DNA from: Saccharum officinarum
Taxonomy: Eukaryota; Streptophyta; Magnoliopsida; Poales; Poaceae
Assembly (NCBI GenBank): GCA_020631735.1
Contig: CM036162.1
Span: 93,978,401-94,042,400, forward strand
DNA length: 64,000 nucleotides
Reading direction: 5' to 3'
The position numbers were made by a program, and so were the translations under genes. A model generated the notes under the pieces. That model was given only the letters and a program-made list of their open reading frames with translations. It searched no databases and was not told the origin of the DNA. This document shows positions 1-12,199 of this stretch, one piece after another. Position 1 is the first letter of the stretch. Every line of letters begins with the position of its first letter.

Positions 1-307
1 ACGGCACTTTCATTATCACATAAAAGTGGCACCTTTTCAAGAACAATTCCATAGTCTAGAGGGTTTGTTTCATATATAAGATTTGTGCACAACAAGCCCG
101 CGGCAATGTATTCCGCCTCGGCGGTGGACAAAGCCACACTATTTTGCTTTTTAGATGACCAAGATACTAAAGATCTTCCAAGCAAATGGCACCCTCCGGA
201 TGTGCTTTTTCTATCAATTTTGCAACCGGCATAGTCCGAATCGGAATAGCCAATTAGTTGGAATCTAGCTCCTTTGGGATACCAAAGACCAATGCTTGGG
301 GGTGAGC
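1..307 (-). pseudogene. RNase H end of element A pol, frameshifted
   Basis: Continuation of the pol reading below base 308. Minus-strand translation in shifting frames gives copia RNase H motifs such as GYSDSDYAGC, RKSTSGGC and WSSKKQNSVALST, and then PLLCDNESA at the window edge. Compared with the same stretch in element B (7858-8200), A lacks 2 nt just upstream of base 340 and has 1 extra nt near base 300. These changes end the long ORF at 308 and shift the frame. The end of RNase H lies outside the window. Confidence 0.88.
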
Positions 308-3001
308 TTAAGATATCTTAGGATTCTTTATGGCACTTAAATGAGGTTCTTTAGGGCACGCTTGAAAGCGGGCACACATGCACACACTAAACATGATATC
401 GGGCCTAGATGCGGTAAGGTACAACAAGCTACCAATCATAGAACGGTAGAGAGTTTGATCAACCGGTTTACCTCCCTCATCTAGGTCGAGATGTCCATTT
501 GATGGCATTGGGGTCTTGATTGGTTTGCATTCTTCCATCTTGAATCTTTTGAGAAGATCCTTGGTATATTTTTCTTGAGAGATGAAAATTCCTTCTCTCA
601 TTTGCTTTACTTGAAATCCAAGGAAGAATGTGAGCTCACCAATCATTGACATCTCGAACTCCTTCGACATCAATTCACCAAATTCCTTGCAATAATCTTC
701 ATTTGTTGATCCGAAGATGATATCATCAACATATACTTGACAAATAAAGATCTCCCCATTAAACTTCTTGGTGAATAGTGTGGTGTCGACCTTCCCAATG
801 GTGAAGCCCTTCTCAATGAGGAAGTCCCGGAGGCGCTCATACCATGCTCTAGGGGCTTGCTTGAGCCCATATAATGCCTTGGACAACCTATAAACATGAT
901 TAGGATATCTAGGGTCTTCAAACCCAGGAGGTTGATTAACATAGACTAGTTCATTTATAAAGCCATTTAAGAATGCACTTTTCACATCCATTTGATATAG
1001 TTTCATATCATGATGTGATGCATATGCAAGGAGGATACGAATGGCTTCAAGTCTTGCAACGGGTGCAAAGGTCTCTCCAAAATCAAGACCTTCAACTTGA
1101 GAGAACCCCTTTGCAACTAGTCTTGCCTTGTTCCTCACCACTATGCCTTGGTCATCTTGCTTGTTTCGGAACACCCACTTGGTTCCAATGACTCTTGCAC
1201 CTTTAGGATGCTCTTCAAGTGTCCATACTTGATTACGGGTGAAGTTGTTCAATTCTTCATGCATTGCATTCACCCAATCCAGATCTCGAAGAGCTTCTTC
1301 TACATTCTTAGGTTCAACACAAGAGACAAAAGAGTGATGTTCAACAAACGAAACTAGCTTTTGAGATCGAGTCATTACTCCCTTTGTAGGACTCCCTATG
1401 ATGAGATCTTGTGGATGTGCTTGAAGTAGTGATGAGTTTCTTCTATCAACCACTTGAGGAGGTGGATGGGGAGCATCAACATCTTGAGCTCGTGCCTCAG
1501 CTTGTTCATGAGAGACATAAGTGTCTTCATTTTCAACTCTCTCATTCTTGTCATCATCTTGAGGCACATGTGATGAAGATGGTGGATCAACAATTTGTAC
1601 ATCATCATTATCATCTTTTGGCTTGATGTCTCCCACCGGCATGTTCTTCATGGCCTCCCTCAAGGGTTCATCACCTACATCATCACAATTCTCAATTGCT
1701 CCTTGGGAGCCGTTAGATTCATCAAATTCCACATCATATGTTTCTTCAACCAAACCGGTGGCATGATTAAATACTCTATATGCTTTGGACTTTGATGAGT
1801 AACCGACAAGAAAACCAATATCACAACGTCTTTGAAACTTCCCTAGGTGTTGACGCTTCTTGTAGATGTAACATTTGCAACCAAACACCCGGAAGAAAGA
1901 GACGTCCGGCTTCTTCCCATTAAGTAACTCATAGGGGGTCTTGCCAAGAAACTTTTGTAGGAAGAGGCGATTTGAAGCATAGCATGCGGTGTTGATTGCC
2001 TCGGCCCACAACTTCTCCGGAGTGTTGTACTCATCTAGCATTGTTCTTGCAAGGGTGATCAAAGTTCGGTTCTTTCTCTCAACTACACCATTTTGTTGAG
2101 GAGTGTAGGTTGAAGAGACCTCATGCTTGATTCCAATTTCATCACAATAAGCTTCAATGTTGGTGTTGTCAAACTCTTTGCCATTGTCACTTCTAATCTT
2201 CTTTATCTTGACTTCAAATTCATTTTGAGCTCTCTTTGCAAACTTCTTGAAGCAATTTGCCACTTCGGATTTGTCATGAAGGAAGAAAGTCCATGTATAC
2301 CTTGAGTAGTCATCAACTATCACAAGACAATAAAGATTACCACCCAAGCTCTTGTATGTTGTAGGCCCAAACAAATCCATGTGTAGAAGTTCTAGCACTC
2401 TTGAAGTTGACATGAAAGCTTTGGTTGGATGAGTGTTTGCAACTTGTTTGCCCGCTTGACATGCACTACAAGGTTTGTCCTTTTCAAACTTCACATCCTT
2501 CAATCCTCTCACTAGTTCTTTCTTCAATAGCTTGTTGAGAGTGTTCATTCCAACATGAGCAAGCCTCCTATGCCAAAGCCAACCAAGTGAGGTCTTGGTG
2601 AACAAACATGTCATCAAATTTGCATCTTCGGAGGTGAAGTCAACAAGATAAAGATTGTTGTATCTAAAGCCTTTGAATATCACTTGCTTGTCATCTATCT
2701 TTGTAACTTCCACTTCATTTGGTGTGAACAAGCATTGGAAGCCAATATCACAAAGTTGCCCAACGGATAACAAGTTGAAACTCAATGAAGCAACATAGAG
2801 CACATTTGAGAGTGAGTGATCATGTGATATTGCAATCTTGCCTATACCCTTGACTTTGCTCTTTGAATTATCCCCAAATGTGATCTTCTCTTGACATATT
2901 CCATTTTCTTCAATGGTGGTGAACATACGAGGATCACCGGTCATATGTTGAGTGCAACCACTATCAATAACCCAATGAGATCCACCGGTCTTGTAGTTCA
3001 C
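308..3001 (-). CDS. Ty1/copia pol of element A: protease, integrase, RT
   Basis: An open frame of 897 residues. Near the start is the aspartic protease motif VIDSGC. The GAG-pre-integrase zinc site (HRRLAH followed by CSACQ) comes around residues 144-182. The integrase core shows [23 protein letters not shown] and VVERKNRT. After a Ser/Asp/Glu-rich linker comes reverse transcriptase with [12 protein letters not shown] and the catalytic YVDD in [10 protein letters not shown]. The frame opens at a GTG codon after a gag stop only 14 nt upstream and in a different frame, so pol is probably made by recoding or re-initiation. It stops at 308 through a 2-nt deletion and not at the natural RNase H end. 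Function: replication and integration of the element. Confidence 0.93.
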   Translation of the reverse strand: MNYKTGGSHWVIDSGCTQHMTGDPRMFTTIEENGICQEKITFGDNSKSKVKGIGKIAISHDHSLSNVLYVASLSFNLLSVGQLCDIGFQCLFTPNEVEVTKIDDKQVIFKGFRYNNLYLVDFTSEDANLMTCLFTKTSLGWLWHRRLAHVGMNTLNKLLKKELVRGLKDVKFEKDKPCSACQAGKQVANTHPTKAFMSTSRVLELLHMDLFGPTTYKSLGGNLYCLVIVDDYSRYTWTFFLHDKSEVANCFKKFAKRAQNEFEVKIKKIRSDNGKEFDNTNIEAYCDEIGIKHEVSSTYTPQQNGVVERKNRTLITLARTMLDEYNTPEKLWAEAINTACYASNRLFLQKFLGKTPYELLNGKKPDVSFFRVFGCKCYIYKKRQHLGKFQRRCDIGFLVGYSSKSKAYRVFNHATGLVEETYDVEFDESNGSQGAIENCDDVGDEPLREAMKNMPVGDIKPKDDNDDVQIVDPPSSSHVPQDDDKNERVENEDTYVSHEQAEARAQDVDAPHPPPQVVDRRNSSLLQAHPQDLIIGSPTKGVMTRSQKLVSFVEHHSFVSCVEPKNVEEALRDLDWVNAMHEELNNFTRNQVWTLEEHPKGARVIGTKWVFRNKQDDQGIVVRNKARLVAKGFSQVEGLDFGETFAPVARLEAIRILLAYASHHDMKLYQMDVKSAFLNGFINELVYVNQPPGFEDPRYPNHVYRLSKALYGLKQAPRAWYERLRDFLIEKGFTIGKVDTTLFTKKFNGEIFICQVYVDDIIFGSTNEDYCKEFGELMSKEFEMSMIGELTFFLGFQVKQMREGIFISQEKYTKDLLKRFKMEECKPIKTPMPSNGHLDLDEGGKPVDQTLYRSMIGSLLYLTASRPDIMFSVCMCARFQACPKEPHLSAIKNPKIS

Positions 3002-3015
3002 CTACACACAAGAGA

Positions 3016-5358
3016 TCAAGCTTTTTGTTTAGGGACCCAAACTTGAGAGGGGCCCTTGACTTTATCCACTAGTGACTTGGCAACCCATATTTTCTTTGGC
3101 CTATTCTTGTTTGGGGGACCCAAAAACATGACTTTCATCTTTCCATTTGAATCTTTTCTTAGCATATAATGAGCATTGAAGGCGAAGGATCTAGCATGCT
3201 TGGGCAAGGGTTGTGGTGGTGGAGTTTTGCATTCATGAGCAAAGTGACCTTCTTGACCACACTCAACACATCTCTTTGGCTTGGGCTTTGACTTGCTTTG
3301 TTGTGGTTGAGCTTTTGCTTTCTTCTCTTGATTTGCCAAGTACCCAATGCCACTTCTATCCATCTTCATTACGGTGTTCATGAGGAGCTCACTTTGCAAA
3401 TGTTGGCCTCTTGTGAACTTGCTTAGGCCGGTCTTGAGATGCTCTTTTTCTTGCTTGAGCTTTTTGTTTTCTTCAATGAGTGACTCATTTGTTGGTTGCT
3501 TCTCAAGAGCCATCAAACCTTTTAGCTTATTGTTCTCATTTGCAAGCTTCTCATTCTCACACTTGATATTAACATAATCATCATAGTTGCTTGACTCAAC
3601 CACACTCTTGCCTTTGCTACTAGAACCTTGCTCAATGCTTTCAATGATCAAATCATCACATGATGTGGCTATATCACACTTAACAACATAGTTAGTAGCA
3701 TCATGTGTCTCAAGAGCAAGTTCATTAGCAACCACAAGACTATCATAGTCAATTTTTAATGTGGTGTATTTGTCCTTAAGAGAATTATATCTAGTGATGA
3801 GCTCATCATGCTTCTTCTCAAGTTTATCATGTTGATCTTTAAGCTCTTTATAAGAGGTTTTGAGCTCCTTGAGAGTGGAAGACATCACTTCATTTTGAAC
3901 TCTAAGCTCACCACTAGTCTTTTGAATATTTTCAAGCTTGGATGAGAGTGATTCATTTTCATTTTGAAGATCATCATTTTCACTTCTAGTCCTTCTTATG
4001 ATTTTAGTGTATTTGTTTAGCAATTTTACAAGTTCATCATAAGAAGGTGCGTCATATTCATCATCACTATCACTATCATCATCATCATCACTATCATGGT
4101 TTTGTACCTTTCGTTCACCCTTGGCCATGAGGCATAGGTGAGTAGTGGACGATGATGGTGAAGGAGGCGGTGAAGGTGGTGATGAAGATGTTGGTGAAGA
4201 TGATGGCCCCATCACAAATGCGGCAACCTTCTCATCATCGCTCTCATCTTCGGAGGACTCACAAGATGATTCAATGTCGGTGAGCCAATCACCAACAATG
4301 TATGTCTTTCCTCCCTTCTTCTTCTTGTGGAACTCCTTCTTCTTGCCATCCTTCTTCTTATATGGCTTGTTCTTCTTCTTCTCTTCTTCTTCATCACTTG
4401 AATCATTTTTCTTGCCCTTGTTCTTGTTCTTGTACTTGTCTTTTGGTAGTCTAGGGCATTGATGGGCTAGGTGGCCAAGTTCACCACAATTGTAGCAATC
4501 CATCTCCGAGATTGGCTTTCTCTTGCTACTTGTGAAGAATTTCTTCTTTTTGCCATCGAACTTGATGCCACTCTTGTTGAGCTTCTTTAGCATCTTGGTG
4601 GTCTTTCTCACCATGAGTGCAAGTGATTCATCATCAACATCACTTTCACTTGAGCTTTCTTGCACCATCATGGCTTGGCCCTTCTTCTTCTTCTTGTCAT
4701 GACTAGCTTTGAAAGCCAAGTCTTTCTTCTTGGAAGATGATGAGCCCTCTTCCGGAGTGATATGCATGTACATCTCGTGAGCATTGATTTTCCCTAATAC
4801 TTGAGTCGGTGTTGCGGTGGAAAGATCACTTTGGTGAAGCACGGTGACAATGTGACCATACTTCTCAACGGGAAGCACACTCAAAATCTTCCTTGCAACA
4901 TCCGATTGGCTCATTTTGGTGAGCCCAAGAGCACTGAGGTCCTCTACAAGAACATTCAAGCGAGTGTACATGTCATTAGCACTTTCTTTGGGAAGCATCT
5001 CAAAAGAATTAATTTTCTTTAAAGCTATGTGATAGCGTTCCTCACGCTCACTCTTAGTTCCCTCATGGAGAGCACAAAGATTTTCCTACAATTCATGAGC
5101 GTTCTTTGCATTACACACACGATTGAAGATATCTTTGCCTAAGCCCCGGTAGAGTGCATTTTTGGCCTTTGCATTCCACCGGTCGTACTTCTCCTCGTCG
5201 CCACTTGGGTTAGCGGGATCCCTTATGGGGGGAAGCCCTTCGGTTGCGGCTCTAAGGCACCCAACATCTATGGCTTTGAGGTACGCCTCCATACGAATTT
5301 TCCAATATGGAAAATCGTCTCCCTCAAAAGTGGGAGGTGGTCCTTCCCCATTAGACAT
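3016..5358 (-). pseudogene. Ty1/copia gag of element A, one internal stop
   Basis: The reading starts at the ATG at 5358 (MSNGEGPPPTFEGDDFPYWK, the usual start of plant copia gag) and stays in one frame to a TGA at 3016-3018, about 780 codons. A single TAG at 5086-5088 interrupts it after NAKNAHEL; family members usually have Trp here, so G-to-A is the likely change. Two CX2CX4HX4C knuckles, CYNCGELGHLAHQC and CVECGQEGHFAHEC, flank a Lys-rich, then Asp/Ser-rich, then long coiled-coil region. This large coiled-coil gag is typical of Sireviruses. The product would be the capsid and nucleocapsid of the virus-like particle. Confidence 0.92.
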
Positions 5359-5397
5359 CTTGCTCTAGGCGGTAAAGCCTAAAAATAGAGCAACACG

Positions 5398-5409
5398 GCT
5401 CCGATACCA
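5398..5409 (-). other. Primer binding site of element A
   Basis: On the minus strand this reads TGGTATCGGAGC, two bases downstream of the LTR end (...CCTTTCA-AT-). It differs by one base from TGGTATCAGAGC, the complement of the 3' end of initiator tRNA-Met used by most plant copia elements. Confidence 0.9.
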
Positions 5410-6120
5410 ATTGAAAGGATCAAGATGCCCAAGAGGGGGGTGAATTGGGCTTTTCTAAAAATCAAATGCAAGAATTAAATCCTACAAGCCGGAATTCACC
5501 CCTAGTGTCTACTTGTGTTCCTAGAGAGTCTATCGATACAAAGTTTTGCACCCTAGTTTCCAATCCTAGTCTAGCATGGCAAGTCTAGGAATGTAAAACA
5601 AGCAATGAAAGTAAATATGAGAAAGTAAATGCTTGAATGTAAAGGGGAAAGGAACACGGCGATGTTTTTCCGAGGTATCGGAGAGTCGCCACTCCCCACT
5701 AGTCCTCGTTGGAGCACCCGCGCAAGGGTGTAGCTCCCCCTTGATCCGCGCAAGGATCAAGTGCTCTCTACGGGTTGATTCTTCGACACTCCGTCGCGGT
5801 GAATCACCCAAAACCGCTCACAAGATGAGTTGGGTCATCCACAAGCTCCGTCGGATGATCACCAAACTCACAATCACCACCACGCCGTCTAGGTGATGGC
5901 GATCACCAAGAGTAACAAGCTAGAACTCTCACTTGACCACTACGAGCTCAAATGAGAAGGTGGATGCACACTTGCTACTCTCTAATCGCTAGTGAGGAAC
6001 TCTCAAGCTTTGATTCTCAAATCTCTATCCTCACTAGTGCTCTTGCACTCCCTTGCACTCCAAAGGTGTTTATCAGCTGATCAAATGAGCAAGAGACCTC
6101 TCAAAGAGGTGGTGGGGATG

Positions 6121-6128
6121 TATTTATA
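6121..6128 (-). promoter_or_regulatory. TATA box of LTR A
   Basis: TATAAATA on the minus strand, set in a GGGGTGTATAAATACATCCCC-like context that LTR B shares at 13637-13644 (plus). It lies about 50 bp downstream of the palindrome array, as expected for the U3/R boundary. Confidence 0.75.
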
Positions 6129-6179
6129 CACCCCACAGACAAAACTAACCATTACCCGCTGACTCAGCAAAACACAGGC

Positions 6180-6590
6180 TGACCGGACGCGCCGGTCGAA
6201 CTGACCGGACGCGCCGGTCGCTCGTAACGGTCGAAATCCAAAAAAACAACTGAGTGACCGGACGCACCGGTCAGGAGTGACCGGACGCGTCCGATCGTGC
6301 AGGGAGCATACTGTACTCGCACCGGACGCGCGACCGTGTCCGATGGGTGATGACCGAACGCGTCCGGTCGTCTCTAGACCTTACTGGACTATGACCGGAC
6401 GCGCCGATCATACCCAGGTCGCGTCCGATCGGGTGTTTCCCTCAAGTGACACGTGTTGACTTCTGACCACCGCGTCCGGTCCTCGCGAGGACCGCGTCCG
6501 GTGTTCAGAGCTGAAACCCTAGCCGCGGAACTGTACTGACCGGACGCGTCCGGTCATGCCGAGGACCGCGTCCGGTCATGGGAAAACGAC
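6180..6590. repeat. Palindrome array in LTR A
   Basis: Roughly a dozen full or half copies of the perfect or near-perfect palindrome ACCGGACGCGTCCGGT, separated by 5-40 bp. Because the unit is palindromic it reads the same on both strands. Repeated CCGGAC...GTCCGG palindromes are described in Sirevirus LTRs and are thought to act as cis-regulatory sites. Confidence 0.88.
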
Positions 6591-7019
6591 CCGAAACTCT
6601 CCGAAACGCGTCACAACTTGAACCAAGTTGCTTCCAACTGAACTTTGAGCTATTCTAGAGCTGCCTAGCGCCAAGTTTAACAAGTGTGCACCACACCTAA
6701 ACATAGGACTCGCCTAGGTCAAGCTACCCGCTCATGCCCCCCTTTATAGTACGGCCAAAAGAGAAAAACGAAGATCCTAACGACTATTCCAAATGTATCT
6801 CAACACCTCGACATCTGGAACTAACCGTCCTTAATCTTGACGTCACTCTTTTGAAAGCCGAAACGATTTCCATCAAGGAGCATGAATACCATGGTGCTCA
6901 AAGCAGTTAAAACCTCCATGACCTAACTTACCAAAGTTTCTGCAAAACACACGTTAGTCATGGTAATAAAGCGTTGTCATCAATTGCCGAAACCAAACCT
7001 CGGGGCCTAGATGCTTTCA

Positions 7020-8419
7020 TGGGTGTTCCGCAACAAGCAAGATGATCAAGGGGTAGTGGTAAGAAACAAGGCAAGACTAGTGGTAAAAGGGTTCTCTCAA
7101 GTTGAAGGTCTTGATTTTGGAGAGACTTTTGCACCCGTTGCAAGACTTGAAGCCATCCGTATCCTTCTTGCATATGCATCACATCATGATATGAAACTAT
7201 ATCAAATGGATGTGAAAAGTGCATTCTTAAATGGCTTCATAAATGAACTAGTCTTTGTTGAACAACCTCCCGGGTTTGAAGACCCTAGATATCCTAATCA
7301 TATTTATAGGTTGTCCAAGGCGCTATATGGGCTCAAGCAAGCCCCTAGAGCGTGGTATGAGCGCCTCCGGGACTTCCTCATAGAGAAGGGCTTCACTATT
7401 GGGAAGGTTGACACCACACTATTCACCAAGAAATTCAAAGAAGAGATCTTTATTTGTCAAGTGTATGTTGATGATATCATCTTCGGGTCAACAAATGAAG
7501 ACTATTGCAAAGAATTTGGTGAATTGATGTCAAAAGAGTTCGAGATGTCAATGATTGGTGAGCTAACATTCTTCCTTGGGTTTCAAGTCAAGCAAATGAG
7601 AGAAGGGATCTTTATCTCTCAAGAAAAGTATACCAAGGATCTTCTCAAAAGATTCAAGATGGAAGAATGCAAGCCAATCAAGACCCCAATGCCAACTAAT
7701 GGACATCTCGACCTAGATGAGGGAGGTAAACTAATCGATCAAACTCTTTACCATTCTATGATTGATAGCTTGTTGTACCTTACCGCATCTAGGCCCGACA
7801 TCATGTTAGTGTGTGCATGTGTGCCCGCTTTCAAGCGTGCCCTAAAGAACCTCACCTAAGTGCCGTAAAAAGAATCCTAAGATACCTTAAGTATACTCCA
7901 AGCATCGGACTATGGTACCCCAAAGGAGCTAGATTCCAACTAGTTGGCTACTCCGATTCGGATTATGCCGGTTGCAAAATTGATAGAAAAAGCACATCCG
8001 GAGGGTGCCATTTGCTTGGGAGATCTTTAGTATCATGGTCATCTAAAAAGCAAAATAGTGTGGCTTTGTCCACCGTCGAGTCAGAATACATTGTCGCGGG
8101 ATCTTGTTGTGCACAAATCTTATACATGAAACAAACCCTCCTAGACTATGGAGTTGTTCTTGAAAAGGTGCCGCTTTTATGTGACAATGAAAGTGCGGTT
8201 AAAATTACAAATAATCCGGTACAACACTCTCGCACCAAGCACATTGATATCCGCCACCACTTTCTAAGAGATCATGTTGCTAAAAATGACATTTCACTAG
8301 AAGGTGTAAGAAGTGAAAATCAATTAGCGGATATCTTTACTAAACCTTTGGATGAAGCTACCTTTTGTAGGTTGAGAAGTGAACTCAATGTGCTTGACTC
8401 TAGTAACTTTAAAAAATGA
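7020..8419 (+). pseudogene. RT and RNase H of element B, frameshifted
   Basis: Starts at [11 protein letters not shown] within RT. It carries [12 protein letters not shown] and [10 protein letters not shown], then RNase H with GYSDSDYAGC and the final RSELNVLDSSNFKK before a stop at 8417-8419. A 1-nt deletion near 7805 (ATGTTAGTG where element A has ATGTTTAGTG) splits it into two overlapping frames. Apart from this the reading matches the same region of element A almost residue for residue. The missing 5' half was separated by insertion of element A. Confidence 0.92.
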
Positions 8420-9724
8420 GCTTGTGTTGTCCCTTGCATTGCATTGTATTATATGCCATGTTTAATTACCCGCAATGCATCTAGGGGTTGGCTAACACGG
8501 TTACGATAACCCTCCTTTGGAGGAGTGAAAAAGCCTAACCGTGGATCAAACTTGATAAGCAACCTAGCTTTACTTACTTGTTTTGCATTGCATATGCATG
8601 TTTGTTGCTTTGTCGTTTCTTTTTGGTTAAGCTTTGAGCAACCTCTGTGTTCGTCCATGGATAGAGAGAGCATTTTGACGCTCCCAAGGGTTCAAAAACT
8701 CTATTGCATGGCCATACGTTGCTCCTCGAGTGTTTGTTGCCTATTTTCCTAAAAATAATATTAGCCTAAGGCAAACTATTTTGAGAAACTTGAGGGTTTG
8801 AGTGAGGTCACTCATATCATGTTCCAATTGGTGTTTATTTGTGTCTCTTTGAATTGGAACTTGATTGGGAGAAGTCGCGTCGAAGTTCGGAATGAAGAAG
8901 GGCGAAAATCAATGACCGGACACTGGACCGGACGCTGCACCGGACGCAGTGATGCTTCACCACCGCGTTCGGTCATCGCATGACGAGCAGATCTAATCCT
9001 TCATATAATCTTTTGTGTTCTCTTTCTTTTTCCTCATCCGCGCCGTACACCTCGCGAATCCGCCGCCACCTTGCCCTAGCTCGCCGGGAGCTCGCCACCG
9101 CGGCTCGCCGGAGCTCACCGCAGCTTCGCCTCTCCCGCGCCCGCGCAGCCGCCTCTGTCGTGCCGCCACCTCCACCGCGCCTACGCCGCCGCCGCCGTGA
9201 GCTGCTACCGCCCGCAAGCTGCGCTCTCCTCCACCAGCACCACCTCCGGCCGGCCCCTGCCCTCGCGACCATCCTCTGTCGAAAAGTTCTTCGCGTGACG
9301 TCTTCGCTCCGAGGTGGTTACGCTCATCCTTGATCTTCGTGTTAGGGTTTGCTGAAATTTCATTATCGTTATCCTAATCGACTTCTGTTTCGGCAAATCA
9401 GCGCTCGTCCGGTGCTTCGGGAAGTCTCGCGACCTAGGTCATCTCATCTCAACACCGTTTTCTCATCGATCCGAGGTAGCCATCACGTTTTGTTTCACAT
9501 CTTATCTTATATGCTTGCTATCTCTAGGGTTTCGTACCTTTTAGATCATATATGTTGCTTATAGTAGATCCATCTATTCCGTCTTTTTAGCGAGGTTGTC
9601 GGTGTGTCGGGGTGACTGCTGTTCAGTTGTTGAATCCGAGGCCAAGCCTGCGAATACGGATTGAGGCCAAGCCTCTCAAGTGTCAGTACACCATCTTTCA
9701 GAGGTTTTTCGACAGTGTGACAGT
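8420..9724 (+). other. Spacer between pol and third ORF of element B
   Basis: No coding sequence is seen. 8915-8985 carries a few CCGGACGC motifs. 8990-9300 is a C- and G-rich stretch with CT-rich strings that resembles a plant 5' leader, and 9340-9720 becomes AT-richer with several GT and AG dinucleotides suited to an intron. The third ORF opens at an ATG at 9725. A separate, possibly spliced, subgenomic transcript for that ORF would fit, but this is inference. Long ORFs on both strands in the GC-rich part look like composition artefacts. Confidence 0.5.
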
Positions 9725-12180
9725 ATGGTTCGTTGCAAGAATGCTGGTGGTGCTCCTAGTGACGGGGACGATAGTCCTCCTCGTATGTCTGAGGTTGCGC
9801 GTGGAAAGCGCATCAAGATCATGGCCAGAAAGAAGAAGAAGACTCTTACTAATGCAGAGATAGCTCAGGCAGTGGTAGATGCAGCTGATGCAGCCGAGAG
9901 AGGTGGCAGGAGCAGTGGTATACGCATTGGTGACAGTCGCTTTCATCTTGAAGGTCGACAGCTTGGTACAGAGACTACTGAGACCACTGAGGGCACAGAG
10001 GTGCCAATGGATGCAGATACTATGTCAGTTGATCCACCTGTAGAGGCTCCAGAGGGGACAGAGGAGCAGTCAGCTCAGACTCCACAGCGTCGCCGCTCCA
10101 CACGCACACGGGCTCAGGTGACTCCCAGGCCAGAGGGCCAGCGTCGTGGAGGATGTCTACCTCCCAGGGTTAGAGGTTCACCCCCTGTCGAGCACTTTCA
10201 CTTGAGAGGTGCTACTGCACGTCAGGTGCAAAGTTTGAGATTTGTTGAGGTCAGCCGGTGGTTTCCACCTCAGAGGGACTCCAGAGCTTCAGAGGGTTTT
10301 TATACTCCTCTACAGGAGGATTTTTACAGAGCTTATGTTGACAGTGGCATTGCCTTTCGACCACAGAGGGTCTGTCGCATTGAGTCACTTGTTGAGGTAG
10401 TGGGTGAGCAGCTTCGTCCGCACCTAGCCTTTCTACCGGGTTTGTTAGATCTTCTTGGACGAACAGGAGTATACTGCGGCACTTGGGTTAGGGAATTCTA
10501 TGCTTCACTATGGATTGATCCAGCCCATAAGTTTATACACTTTGCATTCAGAGGCCACGACCGTAGACTGTACAGCACAAGAGTGCGGGAGATTCTCAGA
10601 CTCCCAGCTTTAGACACGAAGATTCACCAGCTCTATTTCAGTTAGACAGCTCCACCTAGACGCCCTCATGGCGGTACTGTGCCACCTATAGATCTGATCC
10701 GACCATGCTTCCGTGAGCCTTTTGGCGAAGGGTCTCGTCGCACACCTGCCAGTTTAACACCACTTGCCCGAGTCCTGGATGCTATTATCAGGCGTACTCT
10801 TCTTCCCAGACTTGGTTACAGAGAGGGATTGACCAGGATGCAGCTATGGGTTGTTCACCACCTCCTCTCACAGACACCTTTTGACATTGGGGATCTTATG
10901 ATGAGTGAGATGGAGGACACCCTGGCAGAAGGCTTCAAGGGAAACCGTCAGCTGCCCTATGCTTATTGGATTTGCTTCATCATCAGATCTGCACTTGAGC
11001 TGCCTTCAGAGATTAGTGCTGAGATAACTGAAATTACTACTGTTTTTCCTGAGTTTGATATTCGTCAGCTATGGGCTTCAGTTATGAGAGAGCAGGCACC
11101 TGGCCCAGGATAGAGACAGAGGCCAGAGGTACCTGAGATAGCGGCTGAGCAGGACACGACCGTACAGGGTCTTGCTGAGGCAGAGCTTGCAGATCTAGAT
11201 GCTCAGCCCGCTGATATAGCTGAGGATGAGGCCTCTGACAGCACTGACGAGGATTATTAGCCCATCCCCAGGTATCGGTCTCCTCGGCCTCATGACCATG
11301 AGGCCGGTGGCTCTGGTTCAACCTCCCGCTCAGACCCAGCCATGGTGGCTATTCTTGAGAGGTTGACCAGGCACAGGAGCGACAGGAGCTTCAGCTACAG
11401 AGACAGGCTCAGGACACAGCTGCTGCGTTTGCACAGATACAGGCTCGACAGGACGAGTTCCAGAGACAGCAGCTCGAGATACAACGCCAACAAGTCGAGA
11501 TGCAGCGTCAGCAGTATGAGATGCAGCGACAGAGTGCAGCTAGCCAGCAGCAATATTTGGAGCTTCTGTGTCACCTAGTTACAGTTGGGGTTCCTCCACC
11601 TGCATCTGTCCTGACTTCAGCTTTACCATTCAGTGGACCTTCAAGTCAGGATCAGCCGAGCTTTCAGTTCACCTCTCCACAGCTGCAGGTTCCTCAGTCG
11701 TTCCAGTCCCCGAGCTACACGCCCATTCAGACGGGGTTTACTCCTTCAGACTAGCCTCGCCCTCACATGTTTACCGGCACACCTTTCATTGATCTTAGTG
11801 CCACATATAGCGAGTTGACTGGTCAGCCGACGCCCTCACACACCACTTTTCCTACTTCATCAGGGTTGTCAGCTTCAGAGGCAGCGATTCCTCTTGTGAC
11901 AGGGACAGGCACTACCGAGACAGTTCCTTCGTCCGTTGCCTCGATAGATCCCCCAGCTTTTGGCTCACTTCAGGCTCAGGTCACAGAGACTGCTCCACTT
12001 GTTGCTACTTTGTTAGTACCTGTTCCTGTTGATCAGACCCAGACCGCTTCACAGCCGCGTGCTTCTTCAGAGGGTCAGCCTGATAGCTCCGAGTCCGAGG
12101 GAGACACTTCTCAGTTCGTGATTACTCCGCGCTCCTCGGCACCCGACTCGACTCCGTCTGTTCCCCCGTCAGGTCCTTAG
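9725..12180 (+). pseudogene. Third (env-position) ORF of Sirevirus B
   Basis: The ATG at 9725 (MVRCKNAGGAPSDG) is preferred to an upstream in-frame start because the nuclear-like basic tract (KRIKIMARKKKK) follows it. Order: basic N-terminus, Thr/Glu-rich linker, a globular domain (HFHLRGATARQVQSLRF to WICFIIR) that resembles the family listed as putative plant transposon protein, a Gln-rich coiled coil near 11360-11540, and a Ser/Thr/Pro-rich tail. Four TAG stops (10643, 11111, 11258, 11752) and one 1-nt deletion near 11370 break it. No clear signal peptide or membrane segment is seen, so the term envelope would be positional only. Confidence 0.75.
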
Positions 12181-12199
12181 ATTAGTTTTTGGCGGTTGA

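Larger units (their letters stand above)
1..7019 (-). mobile_element. Sirevirus-type Ty1/copia retrotransposon A, 5' part
   Basis: Read on the minus strand the order is 5' LTR (5412-7019), PBS, gag with two zinc knuckles, protease, integrase, RT and RNase H. Integrase before RT defines Ty1/copia. The large gag with two CCHC knuckles, the LTR start TGAAAGC and the GGACGCGTCC palindromes fit the Sirevirus (Maximus) lineage. The element leaves the window at base 1, so its 3' LTR is not seen. Its LTR starts exactly where the RT-coding sequence of element B begins at 7020, so A is read as an insertion into B. The 5-bp TSD would be TGGGT at 7020-7024, and its partner lies to the left of the window. 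Damage is light: one gag stop and small RNase H frameshifts. Confidence 0.93.
5412..7019 (-). repeat. 5' LTR of element A (1608 bp)
   Basis: In element orientation it begins TGAAAGCATCTAGGCCC and ends GATCCTTTCA. The same ends bound the LTRs of elements B and C. The TATA box is TATAAATA at 6121-6128 (minus). Upstream of it, 6180-6590 is packed with the GACCGGACGCGTCCGGTC motif and variants. Downstream is a conserved leader with the string CCAAGAGTAACAAG seen in related LTRs. It borders RT-coding DNA of element B at 7020. Confidence 0.93.

Noticed and set aside
3016..4998. Host zinc-knuckle RNA-binding protein
   Set aside because: Continuous with the copia gag N-terminus upstream and followed by protease in pol; it is gag.
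6180..6590. Bacterial-type operator or terminator palindromes
   Set aside because: They lie inside retrotransposon LTRs of a grass genome and recur in each related LTR.
7011..7019. ATG-initiated start of element B RT at 7011
   Set aside because: The first bases belong to the inverted LTR of element A; the start is an artefact of the insertion junction.
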